Shown piece by piece: positions 54,336 through 64,000 of a stretch of 64,000 nucleotides of DNA. The notes under the pieces are model-generated. The model was given only the letters and a program-made list of their open reading frames with translations, searched no databases and was not told the DNA's origin. The position numbers and the translations under genes were made by a program. Source of the DNA: Mesostigma viride (lineage: Eukaryota; Streptophyta; Mesostigmatophyceae; Mesostigmatales; Mesostigmataceae); NCBI GenBank assembly GCA_009746045.1, contig RPFO01000275.1:62001-126000 (forward strand), in the 5' to 3' direction. Numbering within the stretch: position 1 is the first letter of the stretch; every line of letters starts with the position of its first letter.

Positions 54336-55880
54336 TGGATAGTACTATGTTATCTCACGCCGCACACACCCCGCCAGCCTCTCCCCAACCGCCTGCCAAT
54401 ACCGCGGGTCCCCGGCTCCAGCTTGCTGGGCCAACGCCGGCACCACTCGCTGCGCATCGAGTACCCACAATGTCCGCACCCTGCCGGGGGGGATGCCCCC
54501 CCATGGGCCAACGAGCTGGTCCACTAAGTTGCCGCCTATATGGCATTGATGTGCTCGGTCAGTTGGCAAGAGCACCGGCGCTCCTTTGAGGGCCCCGTTC
54601 AGCGTGTCACCCTTGCACTCCAGTGGCAAAGTTCTGCTGTGCGGCCCGGTGCATGCGCCGGGTCAAGGGGGGGTGGGCTTGTTGTGCTCCCCCACCACTG
54701 CCGCCCAACTCGTGGACCACAAACTTTGCTCTAATCGGATCCTTAAGTGCACTTTCCGCTCCCTTGAAGGACGGACCCCAGTTATGCTCTCGGTCATTGT
54801 CGCGGCTATGCCCCACACGCTGGGCACCCTGCCGAAGACCACGAAGCGTTCTTCAACCAGTTGCTCGACCTTGAGCGACAGATCCCACGTCAATACATCG
54901 TTGCCATCTTAATTGGTGGATGCCCGGCCAATGCCACCCTGCCCCTAGGCCGCGGGGGCTGCATGTACGCGCCGCACCTAAACAACTGGCGACGGCAATG
55001 CCAACACCCCCCTCCTTGAGCAACTACACCCCCCCACATAGGCGTTTAAGATTGGGGTCCGACCAATCCAGGGCTCACGATCTTAAAGAATCTTACTAGT
55101 ACTGTGATTCGACTCTACTACATTCTACAACTACATTCTACTACCACTCTACTACTAGTGGAGGTCAAATCCAGGGTCTCAAAATCTTAAACCTGGGATT
55201 CTTCAACGTGTGTGGGGGGGTGTACTCACTGAGGGTGACTTGACAGCTGCCAATACGCTGTTTGCTAAGCCGCCTGATGCGCTAGTGACCTTTGTGGGCC
55301 CCGTGCGCACTGAGGGCGGCTGGCTCGGTACTCCCCCGCCGGCGGTGTGTTTGCTGGGACTACATACTTGTGCGCAAGTGCTGGCGTTCTTCCGTAACTT
55401 GACCATCGATGCCCGCACGCTGACCACCCCAAGTGTCGCATCGGATCACCGCATGGTCAACGCAACCTTGCGCCTACGTTTTCATGCAGGCCCCCGAGCG
55501 CCGCTGACCCCGCCGGCCCCCGCCCTGATTGGACCTGCCTACGCCCCATCCGGACGAAGTGCATGGTCCCGGCGAGGGGGAGAAGTGCCTGGTCCGAGGG
55601 GGAGACGGACGCGCCGCGATGCAATCAGGTCTGCCTTCGTGGCTGCGCAACCTTTGCAGATGCACCTGCATGGATGCCGAATGCGGCATGGATCTCACGC
55701 CACCCTACGATTACTGTTCATGCGATCCGTGGATCTTGGCTCTCAGCTAGCTGCTCCCTGAGCAACGTCGCCGATGGGCGGGCGGCGCCCGCCCATGAGC
55801 CCCGCTGAATTCCATCCCGCTGTTCGAGCTACTGGCTCGCCTGAGCCACCGATGACCGGCAGGCCTACTAGGGCACGGGG
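54336..55880 (+). pseudogene. Decayed LINE endonuclease fragment
   Basis: Pieces of an APE-type endonuclease can be read in changing frames: ANELV…MCSVSWQEHRRS (54,510-54,580), GGVGLLCSPTTAAQL (about 54,665), a LERQIPRQYIVAILIGGCPANATLPLG block (54,866-54,960), and DHRMVNATLRLRF (about 55,445-55,485). A short non-LINE insert at about 55,030-55,205 with a duplicated 'AATCCAGGG…ATCTTAAA' motif splits it. Many indels; old. It resembles LINE A, B and C about equally. Confidence 0.65.
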
Positions 55881-55984
55881 CTGTCCGGCCTTCCCTGCAT
55901 GTTGATCGTTCCCAATGTTACACACATTCTTAACAAAACACATGGTTGTCGTTTCCGTCAATCCATTCTTGTGGCAATGGACTG

Positions 55985-56690
55985 CATGCAACCACTCACA
56001 GGGGCTGCTCCGGGCTGCTCGAACTATTAATCATCCCCATGAAGACAACAAACTAGTTGTGAGGGAGAGAAACGAGCGAATTAACGACCTCGATGGTCGA
56101 GGCTCGCTCCCTTTTAGCTATTTCCAAAAATGCTGCTAACGCAAGCAAATCCCGCGCCATAGCCCATAGCAATAGCTGGCAAACCTGGCTACGTGCGCGC
56201 CAAACTATGTGCGCATTTCCCAGCAATACAACAAATCGTATGTGCTGCCACTCCTGCCTGCTTGTCACAACACATTTCAGGCTTTGGCGCGCTCAGCGGA
56301 GGCTATGAGTGACGCGTGTGCGCATCAATCAAATCAGTCTGTGCACGACAGCAATACAATAATGATTACGCGCGACGCTCATGCAGTCATCACGACATAA
56401 TGACTGCATGTGCCGTCCGATATCGACCAATGGTAGACTGAACATACTACAAAAGTAAATATTCAGCCACAAGCGTTGTAGAGTTGGGTACTAGCATCCG
56501 GCGCGGCGCTTCACACCGGCCGGTACCCAGACTAGCTGAACAAATCTAAGCCAAACGGCTACCGCGGAACCAAACCAACGGAACTGAACCGGACGTTATA
56601 ATAATGAAATCTTCGGTGAACAGCCGTTTCTGGATCGACTCAGTGCACGGATGTAAATGATCACGGACGTGACAGCTGTCGCGTTTGCGT
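55985..56690 (+). repeat. Long direct repeat, copy 1
   Basis: About 700 bp, roughly 88% identical to 57,145-57,800. It starts near CACAGGGGCTGCTCCGGG and ends near CGGACGTGACAG. No coding region. Right after it, GTGACAGCTGTCGCGTTTGCGTG resembles sequence at 59,788-59,810 in the Gypsy LTR region. Confidence 0.8.
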
Positions 56691-56759
56691 GTGCCATTAT
56701 GTCCTAGACTATCACTTGGAAGACATATCCACAGCAATAGAGCACTCATGTGTGTGATC

Positions 56760-57063
56760 CACTACTATGTAGCCGACGTCTTGAGCCCACCTCACCTTCG
56801 TAGCATAAGTTATGCGTCAGCCTACCTATATGTTATTGCACTGGTTGTATTGCACCCACAGTGTTGCGCCCCGGCACCATGCTGTGGAGAGAGCGCTCTG
56901 TGGCCTGCCCACTGGCGGCAGCTAGTGAGAGAAGCTAGGGCGCCCCGCCCTCCTTCTCGCTGTGTGTATAGGGTTGAAGGTTCCTTTACTCCGTATTGGC
57001 ACCCACGTGACGCAGTCACGTGCTTATTAAATAAATAATTAATTAAAATAAATAAATAAATAA
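56760..57063 (+). mobile_element. SINE-like element with a LINE C-type 3' end
   Basis: About 300 bp of non-coding body followed by CACGTGACGCAGTCACGTG, the LINE C 3' hairpin, and a TTAA/TAAA tail. Shares ATTGCACCCACAG with 25,830. Left end approximate. Confidence 0.5.
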
Positions 57064-57144
57064 GTTAATGCCAACAACATCCCAAACGGATTAAACCACT
57101 GTCAATCCTATCAACCATCATCATGGCCATGACATGCATTACCA

Positions 57145-57800
57145 CTAGTCACAGGGGCTGCTCCGGGCTGTTCGAGAAAATTAACCCCATGAAGACTTAA
57201 CAAACTAGTTGTGAGGGAGAGAAACGAGCGAACAACGACCTCCATGGTCAAGGCTCGTTCCCTCCAGGAATTTCCAAAAGTGCTGCTGACGCAAGCAAAT
57301 CCCGCGCCATAGCCCATAGCAATAGCTGTCAAACCTGGCTACGTGCGCGCCAAAGTTAATGTGCGCATTTCCCAGCAATACAGCAAATCGTATGTGTTGC
57401 CAATCCTGCCTGCTTGTCACCATACATGCATTTCAGGCTTTGGCGCGCTCAGGCTATGAGCGACGCGTGTGCGCATCAGTCTGCGCGGCACCTGCTCGAT
57501 ACAATAATGTGATTACGCGCGGCGCCCAGTCATCATAACCTAATGACTGTGCCGTCCGATATCTACCAACGGTAGACTGAAGATACTATACAAAAGTAAA
57601 TATTCAGCCACAAGCGTCGTAGAGTTGGGTACTAGTATCCGGCGCGGCGCTAATCACACCGGCCGGTACCCAGACTTGAACAAATCCAAGCCAAACGGCT
57701 ACCGCAGAACCAAACCAACGGAACTGAACCGGACGTAAATAATTCGTTGAGCAGCCGTTTCTCGAGTGCACGGACGTAAATGATCACGGACGTGACAGTC
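57145..57800 (+). repeat. Long direct repeat, copy 2
   Basis: Second copy of the repeat at 55,985-56,690; identity ends at CGGACGTGACAG. Confidence 0.8.
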
Positions 57801-58213
57801 GGTCCGCGAGCCGATGCAGTGCGCCAGTGTTCTTGGATGCCCAGGATGGCGATGTTATTGTCGATGCAGAAACCAATAAGATTGGAAGGTGATTGTGGGT
57901 GGAAGATGATTAATTGTGGCTAGGCAATAGCTAGGGCATGACCTCTGTGCAAACCATGATATAAAATAAATATTCTAAAGCTATTGCGTCATGTGCATGG
58001 TGCATGTGCAGGTCCCAACATAGCCATGATACATGAACATGGGCGTGAGCCACGCCGGCTAAGCCTTACTAATATTCTACACCACTGTTATATATCCCCC
58101 TACTAGGCTGGGGCGCTATCCCCCTGGGCTAGCTAGGTGCTGGGGGTCGCTGGACGGCTGGGGCAGGGGTGGCCTGCCTGCCAGGGCTTGTGGTCAACGC
58201 AGATGACCGGCCC
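57801..58213. other. Unassigned sequence
   Basis: No gene or recognised repeat. Confidence 0.4.
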
Positions 58214-58513
58214 CTTCCAATATTAATTAATTAATTAATTAATTAGACTCGTGCTCCCGGCGTTGGGGAGTCACGGAGCATTAACCCCGATGGATGGATG
58301 GATGGGTGCAAACAGTCCTACCGGTCTAATCTATCTACATCAGCTACCTACGACATCTATCTAACAGCATTCTACCTACAGCATCTATCTGGACAGCCGC
58401 ACGCTGCCCTAGGGGAGCTGTCGGGCGTGCCTCCCGCGGGGTTGCACACGCGGGCGCTTCCCCACAGGGGGGGGCTCGTTGTCCTCTATGACCTGGGCCC
58501 ACTTGGCCTTGTG
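58214..58513 (-). mobile_element. LINE B4, 3' end fragment
   Basis: Minus strand: TTAA tail, hairpin, GGAT run and 3' UTR, and the last about 75 bp of ORF2. It is joined directly to a Gypsy LTR fragment without a visible target-site duplication. Confidence 0.87.
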
Positions 58514-58654
58514 TCGCGTCTGCGTGCCACAATCTCCGGCGCCACCATGGCGGCTGGCCACTCAGCTTAATTTGGTAAAACCCAAATGAGCTGAGCTGAT
58601 GTGCCTGCCTTAACTGCATGCCCTGTGGGGTGGGCGAGGACCTGTCCCATGATT
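58514..58654 (-). repeat. Gypsy LTR fragment (141 bp)
   Basis: Practically identical to 59,797-59,937. Both begin (minus strand) AATCATGGGACAGG. Here it is cut at its inner side by LINE B4. Confidence 0.85.
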
Positions 58655-59796
58655 AAAGAAAGGAGGGCTCTCAGCCGAGGACAAGGAACTGTCCCTCGTG
58701 CCTGATAACCACCTTATTGCCTCCCCTGCTATAGAATAATGCTTTCAAAACACATACTTTGCACAGTCTGATGATGAAGCCGCACATGCGGAGTTTATTG
58801 AGAAAGTTTATACAATTACAACACGTTGATAGTCTCAATATCGATGCACTCCATGCTCACGAGCCCGCAGTTAGGCAGCGCTCCATGACATGCTACCGGC
58901 CTTGCTCCCAAGGAAAGGGAGAAACACGAAGGCCACTAACGAGAGACTCGAAGAGACTACACGCTGCGTGAGAGTCCTCTTCGACTATGAACCAAACCAT
59001 TCGTCATGCCACACGCATGACACACGCCACACTTGTCAGTCCAGCCAGGAATGCCAAAACTATCTTGCTGCCTGAACCATGCGAATAGAAACCGCATTCC
59101 AGTTGCCGTCCTGGCTTTCTACCACACATGCCAACAAAAGCAGGAAGGCATCCCGACAAATCTAAATTGCTACCCTGTTGCCGATCTCATCTCCTAGAGG
59201 CTCCGGCATTTCTGTCCCTGGGAATGTCCGACATTGAGTCACGTCCAGCAAGGTCGAAGCATAATATCCTTCAGACAATCTGCACGCTCACACCTTGCGT
59301 GTGAGTGGCCCAGCAAACATTGCGTCTAATCGTTCCTTTCTAGAAGAAATCCCTTTTTAGGGCTGCCAGCGATTTCGCATTCATTCCAGCGATCTGGCTC
59401 CGCACCGCAAATTGTCCTTTTCCATTTTCTGTCCAGTCCTCATAACGTTGACCCGCTATTCTACACCACAAAGACACCTGGCCTGTCAATAGCCTCGGCG
59501 CTGTTGAAGTCCAGCAGTCCAGCTTCAGCTCCAGCTGTCCACTAACACGCGTATGATCCTCTCGACGCTGCACACTTGTGCTGCCGTCCGCTCAAGTCAG
59601 TGCTGCGCGCCCAGCTGTGCCTGGCCCGGCGCGCGTGCACGTACACTTTCGTCCGCTCTTATGCTGCAAGTGCTAGTGTCCCCCCCGGTCACTAGCCTTT
59701 GTCGAAAATGCGTAGAAGACAAATTCCTTGCGCACGTCACCGGTCTTGTGCATAGTGGGCGCCCGGATGACATAGCGCGCGTCCGTGACAGCTGTC
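58655..59796. other. Gap: unassigned sequence and probable Gypsy LTR body
   Basis: 58,655-59,338 shows no gene. The 3' LTR of the Gypsy element probably continues leftward from 59,937 to somewhere here (to about 59,340 or beyond), but I could not find its far end. Confidence 0.4.
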
Positions 59797-62700
59797 GCGT
59801 CTGCGTGCCACAATCTCCGGCGCCACCATGGCGGCTGGCCACTCAGCTTAATTTGGTAAAACCCAAATGAGCTGAGCTGATGTGCCTGCCTTAACTGCAT
59901 GCCCTGTGGGGTGGGCGAGGACCTGTCCCATGATTCCCCCCCTCGCTGGCGACCGGCCCCATCACGAAGACAGCGATCGTACCAAGACAAGGGCAGCGGT
60001 GACCGCAGTCAAGCTGCGGGAGGTAAACTGCGCAGCGGTGCACACTGGACAAAACCAATCCCCCTCCGGAATGCTGGTGACCACGGGCTGCAAGCACTGC
60101 ATGTGCCAACCACAGTTACACTGATCACACAATAACATGGACTCCGCCTGATCGACCCGGTGACAAACCTGACACTGGGCGTCCTTGACTCGGCGAGATG
60201 TGTGCGGTTGGAGGTCGTGGACCAAATTGGGCAGTGAGCAGGGACTGAGATTGCTGAGGTTGTCTGTCGTACGGCTCCCGTCGGCGCCCTCCAAAATTGC
60301 CACTCCCGATGGTTTGATAGCCACAATGCGCAAAATGGTGGGCCCCGCCTCCACATCCAAAGTGTGCTTCAGCTGAGTGCGCAGGAAAACATACTGCCCT
60401 GGCCTAAACCGCAGCTGGCGAGCCATGTATGCGCCCCCCCGGCGCTGAGCGTAACGCAGGGAGTCCCTGTGCTGAGCAATGAACAAGTTGTTCATCGCGA
60501 TGGGCATGACCTTCTTAAAAGTCTCTGCCCTGGCCAGCACCTCAACCAAAAATTGCTGAGCGTTGTCGAAGGCCATGGGTTCGGGGTGCGCAACCTGTGC
60601 CTCCGTAGGCAAAAGAGGATTACGCCCGAACAGAAGGAAATACGGGGAGAAGGTAGCGAGAGACTCCTGGGGAGACATGCGATAACCCATGGCAATCCAT
60701 GCCAACTCGCGATCCCACCTGGCCGACTCCGGCACCTGCAGGCTCCACTTGCGCAGCGCCTGCTTGACGGTCTGCACCAATCTCTCAGCCAAACCATTGG
60801 CCTGAGGATGCTCCCGAGAAGTGCGACGGTGATCAATAAGACATCCATCCAGCAACTCCTGGAACTCACCCCTGAACTCACCACCCTGGTCCGTGACTAC
60901 CTCCGCGGGAGCCCCAAACCTGGTGATGATGTCTGCAAAATGCTTCGCTGTGGTAGCGGCATGCTTGTCAGCAATGGGGATCAACTCAACCCATTTGCTA
61001 AAGCTCTCCACGCATACCATGACATAGAGGTTGCCGTCAGGGCTCTCCTGAAACGGCCCGCACAGATCGACGTGCCAGCGATAAAACAAGCCCTTGATGG
61101 GAAGCGACATCAGCTCCTTGGCACCATGATCTGCGCTAAAGTTAGCCTTGGTTCGAGCACACGGGACACAGCTGGCCACTACCTGGGCCACTGTGTGTCG
61201 CATGTTATTCCACCAATAGCTGGTCCGTACGAGGCTGAGCGTGCGATTGCCACCCAAGTGACCATACCGCTCGTGGTACGCCTGCACTATAGCAACGCGC
61301 TTGTCAGGCGGTGGGACGACCACCCTACGCTTGCCCAACAGCTTGTACAAAACCCCATCTTCCCAACCATAGGTTGCAGCCCTGTGCTGCACCCTGTTCA
61401 ACTCCGTCGCCTTCTGAGCAGGAGTCCAATCGACTGGAGTAGGAGTCAAGACAGCACCCTGCACTTGCTCCAAAACTCGACCATCTAGCCAGATATCAGC
61501 GGTGTAGCAATCAGCAAGAGAGCTACGCGCTAAGAGAGCCTGCACAGCGATCAGCTGCTGCAGAGAAGGATCAATGTCAAAGGACAGAGACCTACCCTCT
61601 TCCATAGCGCACACAGCTTTGGATGGCGTGAATGGCGACGGCCGCACCGGGTCGTCGCTGATGCCGAAGTCCGCCACAGAGTACTCGACACTGCGCCACC
61701 ACGCCTCCTCCTCATCGTCGGCCGCATACCCAGCAGCGTTCACAAAGACCACAGAACCCGACGAGCCCTCGGCACCCATGGCCCGGGCTCCAGTGTGGTC
61801 AACAGTGGTAGGCATGGCGTATCGGGATAGCACATCGGCGTTGACATGGTCCTTGCCGGCCCGATGCACAATGGTCATGTGGTACTCCTGGATAATCATG
61901 GCCCATCGGGCGAGCTTACCCGTCAGGTTGGTGTTGGTCATTAGCCACTGAAGCGGCTGGTGGTCTGTCACCAGAGTAAACACGCGCCCAACTAAATACG
62001 GGCGAAAGTGCTTGATGGCCCACACCACAGCCAGTGCCTCCCCCTCATAGGAAGAATACCGGCTCTCCGCTGGGTTGTTGCTGCGACTAGCATAAGCAAT
62101 AACGTGCTCGCGCCCATCACCATCCTTTTGCGCCAAGACCGCACCCAGTCCTACCTTGGACCAGTCGGTATATAACACAAACGGCAAAGCATAGTCAGGG
62201 GCGCGCAGAATCGGGGCCGACGTGAGCTCCTGCTTGATTGTCTCGATGGCGCGTTGCTGTGCGGGACCCCACGCCCACACGCACCCCTTCTTGAGTAACT
62301 CGGTCAAGGGCTTCACCTTGCTGCTGAAGTTCTCAATGTAACCTCGGTAATAGCCAGCCAAACCCAAATACGCCCGCACCCCTGAGACATCCGTGGGTAC
62401 GGCGGCCTGCACAATGGATTCGACCTTGGCGGCATCAGGCGTCCGGCCACCCGGCACAATCTGATGACCAAGGAATGAGAGGGTCCGCTGGGCGAACTTG
62501 CACTTCTCAGGGTGCAGCCGCATATTATGCTCCTCGAGAGCCAAGCGAACCTGCTCCAAGTGCGCCAGGTGCTCCTCAAATGTCGCGCTAAAGACGATTA
62601 CATCATCAATGTAACAAGCGGCGAAAGGAAGACCTGCAAGCACTTTGTCCATAGCTCGTTGGAAAACAGCACTAGCGTTGCGGTGCCCAAAGGGCATGCG

Positions 62701-64000
62701 CACCCACTCATACAAATTGCCGCCCCCCCAGAATGCAAGCTTCCGCTGATCCTCCGGCGCAACTGCGATCTGATGAAAGCCGCTACGCAGGTCCAGCGAG
62801 GACACAAACTTCACATGAGGAGATATCTTATCCAGGACATCATCCACACGTGGCATGGGGTAACGGTCCACGGGTGTGTGTGCATTCAGCAACCGCAGAT
62901 CGGTGGCCATGCGCATACCCGTCCATGCCCCGGTGATAGCGTCCTTCTTGGGCGCAACGACAACGGCAGCGGCATAGCTGGAGGAAGATTGCCTGATGAT
63001 ACCGGCATCCTCTAACTCCTTGCATTGCTCGGCTACAAAATCCAACTCGGCCTGACTCAGGCGATGCTGGCGTCGGAACAAAGGGGTGTCAGTGTCCAAT
63101 GGAACACGCATGGTCCCACCATTGAAACACCCCAGTTCATCACTTGTGAAAGCGAAGGCCCCCCTTGCAGTGCCTAGCCACTTTAGCATGGCTGAGCGCT
63201 GCGCATCAGAAAGGTGTTCGCCAATAGCCCAGGGGTGCGTATCCGCGGGATCACCCACAGCTACCGCATGTGCCTCAAGATGCGGCGCCCTAGCCGCATC
63301 GTCGTGGAACAAGGAAAAGGCTGCCACGCCTGGTGTGACACCCACCGCCGGAGCCTCGCGTGCCGCACGGTGTATTACCCGATGCAGCGTGGGCTCGCCG
63401 GCCAGCACGGTGCTGGTCAGCAGGGCGGTCATGAGAATGATAGTCCACACCTGTCGCAGACGCCACCCCCATGCTGATGAAGTCCCCGTCGCTGCAGGGC
63501 GCTTCAGTTTGGCTGCGCGCGCCTCAACCTGCTGAGGCGGATTGGCTGGGGACGCCCCCCCAGACTGGCGCACGGCAACCGATGCAAGCAGCACATACCC
63601 GACCTGCAACACCGACATAGCCTGGCCTATCAAAGACCAGCGCTCACTCTCGAGCACGCCCGGCAGCGCCGAGGCCCCGACATGAAAACCCATGCTGGCC
63701 TCACGAAATTCTGCGGGTGGCTGCACCAACAGACCGGTGGTAGTGTCCCAAACGAGACCCTTACCCCGATCACGGTATGCTGTCGACCCTTGGTAACTGA
63801 CCAGGGTCGGCAGTGCACACATGGGGCTCCCGACCCGGTTGACGCGTGCATACGGTGGGCGATCCTCGCTATCCACCTTCTGCGTGACTAGGTGGGAAGG
63901 CAATGCTACCTCCGCAGACACACTCGGATGCTGCCTTGCTACGGCCCCCAAGACCGCCTGCACATCGGTCGCACACGCCACGTTGGTCCAATAGGCACGC
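59797..64000 (-). mobile_element. Gypsy LTR retrotransposon with PHD finger, 5' end outside
   Basis: Minus strand. Pol runs from the right edge to 59,962. A polypurine tract (GCGAGGGGGGG on the minus strand, about 59,937-59,948) then borders the 3' LTR, which starts at about 59,937. The visible part looks whole. Gag and the 5' LTR lie beyond the window, so age cannot be read from the LTRs. Confidence 0.87.
59962..64000 (-). CDS. Gypsy Pol: RT, RNase H, integrase, C-terminal PHD finger (partial)
   Basis: The frame is open from the window edge to the stop at 59,962. An N-terminal region without a recognised domain holds two hydrophobic stretches. It is followed by RT (about 62,470-62,910, DLRLLNAHTPVDRYPMPR, YIDDVIVF), RNase H (about 61,950-62,175, YTDWSKVGLGAVLA) and the integrase HHCC region (about 61,150-61,280). 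The integrase core follows (about 60,780-61,090, WHVDLCGPF, TDQGGEF, HPQANGLAERL). A canonical C4HC3 PHD finger then lies at 60,037-60,176. The RT-RH-IN order is that of Ty3/Gypsy. A PHD finger stands where chromoviruses carry a chromodomain. Fossil-class element; this part looks whole. Confidence 0.92.
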   Translation of the reverse strand, partial: RAYWTNVACATDVQAVLGAVARQHPSVSAEVALPSHLVTQKVDSEDRPPYARVNRVGSPMCALPTLVSYQGSTAYRDRGKGLVWDTTTGLLVQPPAEFREASMGFHVGASALPGVLESERWSLIGQAMSVLQVGYVLLASVAVRQSGGASPANPPQQVEARAAKLKRPAATGTSSAWGWRLRQVWTIILMTALLTSTVLAGEPTLHRVIHRAAREAPAVGVTPGVAAFSLFHDDAARAPHLEAHAVAVGDPADTHPWAIGEHLSDAQRSAMLKWLGTARGAFAFTSDELGCFNGGTMRVPLDTDTPLFRRQHRLSQAELDFVAEQCKELEDAGIIRQSSSSYAAAVVVAPKKDAITGAWTGMRMATDLRLLNAHTPVDRYPMPRVDDVLDKISPHVKFVSSLDLRSGFHQIAVAPEDQRKLAFWGGGNLYEWVRMPFGHRNASAVFQRAMDKVLAGLPFAACYIDDVIVFSATFEEHLAHLEQVRLALEEHNMRLHPEKCKFAQRTLSFLGHQIVPGGRTPDAAKVESIVQAAVPTDVSGVRAYLGLAGYYRGYIENFSSKVKPLTELLKKGCVWAWGPAQQRAIETIKQELTSAPILRAPDYALPFVLYTDWSKVGLGAVLAQKDGDGREHVIAYASRSNNPAESRYSSYEGEALAVVWAIKHFRPYLVGRVFTLVTDHQPLQWLMTNTNLTGKLARWAMIIQEYHMTIVHRAGKDHVNADVLSRYAMPTTVDHTGARAMGAEGSSGSVVFVNAAGYAADDEEEAWWRSVEYSVADFGISDDPVRPSPFTPSKAVCAMEEGRSLSFDIDPSLQQLIAVQALLARSSLADCYTADIWLDGRVLEQVQGAVLTPTPVDWTPAQKATELNRVQHRAATYGWEDGVLYKLLGKRRVVVPPPDKRVAIVQAYHERYGHLGGNRTLSLVRTSYWWNNMRHTVAQVVASCVPCARTKANFSADHGAKELMSLPIKGLFYRWHVDLCGPFQESPDGNLYVMVCVESFSKWVELIPIADKHAATTAKHFADIITRFGAPAEVVTDQGGEFRGEFQELLDGCLIDHRRTSREHPQANGLAERLVQTVKQALRKWSLQVPESARWDRELAWIAMGYRMSPQESLATFSPYFLLFGRNPLLPTEAQVAHPEPMAFDNAQQFLVEVLARAETFKKVMPIAMNNLFIAQHRDSLRYAQRRGGAYMARQLRFRPGQYVFLRTQLKHTLDVEAGPTILRIVAIKPSGVAILEGADGSRTTDNLSNLSPCSLPNLVHDLQPHTSRRVKDAQCQVCHRVDQAESMLLCDQCNCGWHMQCLQPVVTSIPEGDWFCPVCTAAQFTSRSLTAVTAALVLVRSLSS

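Noticed and set aside
58514-59937. The two 141-bp copies as the two LTRs of one element
   Set aside because: Both are in the same orientation on the same side of the Gypsy coding region, and the left one is cut by LINE B4; it is better read as a separate LTR fragment.

Overview
The window is a transposon graveyard from a eukaryotic nuclear genome with one clear host gene. That gene, at 34,678-36,321, is an intronless DEAD-box RNA helicase. Nearly everything else is LINEs, LTR retrotransposons, a CACTA-like DNA transposon, smaller inverted-repeat elements and simple repeats. I infer an alga or other protist with intron-poor genes. A TGTAA motif 91 bp after the helicase stop would suit a green alga, while an intronless gene in a sea of LTR elements would also suit a red alga. 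The sequence alone does not settle this. I saw no rRNA, tRNA or CRISPR.

Left part (1-32.2 kb). The left edge carries the 3' part of a LINE (family C). Then comes an old minus-strand LTR element ('M', about 2.8-32.2 kb) cut into pieces by later insertions. A full-length LINE (A1, 4,187-18,475, 15-bp target-site duplication or TSD) sits in M. A 9.1-kb LTR element (E1, 4,227-13,324) sits in the 5' UTR of A1. A 12-kb LTR element (E2, 18,976-30,996) sits elsewhere in M. E2 itself contains a 3.2-kb CACTA-like transposon (23,254-26,424). E1, E2 and M belong to one family with LTRs that begin TGTTACG and end CGTAACA. E1 and E2 have virtually identical LTR pairs but show no reverse transcriptase or integrase, so they look like recently moved non-autonomous copies.

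Middle (32.2-36.9 kb). This is the host island: remnants of a 35-bp-TIR DNA transposon, a 237-bp tandem duplication, then the helicase.

Right part (36.9-64 kb). A 5'-truncated LINE A2 is followed by LINE B copies. A near-pristine 8.1-kb Copia-like element (41,806-49,908) is inserted in LINE B1. An uninterrupted LINE B copy nearby gives the empty site, which proves a 5-bp TSD and LTR ends that are not TG...CA. LINE A3, with a tail of about 325 bp of pentanucleotide repeat, holds a 1.09-kb LINE-derived element carrying only ORF1. Then come a decayed LINE endonuclease fragment, two long direct repeats, and at the right edge a minus-strand Gypsy element whose integrase ends in a PHD finger.

The LINEs form one clade (RTE-like by reverse-transcriptase style). 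They have an RRM-like ORF1, an APE-type endonuclease plus reverse transcriptase, a small 3' hairpin, and AT-rich microsatellite tails that differ by family. The most unusual signals are the Copia-like element (apparent IN-PR-RT-RH order, AGTTAACG...CGTTAACT ends), the PHD-finger Gypsy, sequence blocks shared between LTRs of different elements, and recurrent 4-bp insertions in LINE coding regions that resemble DNA-transposon excision footprints.
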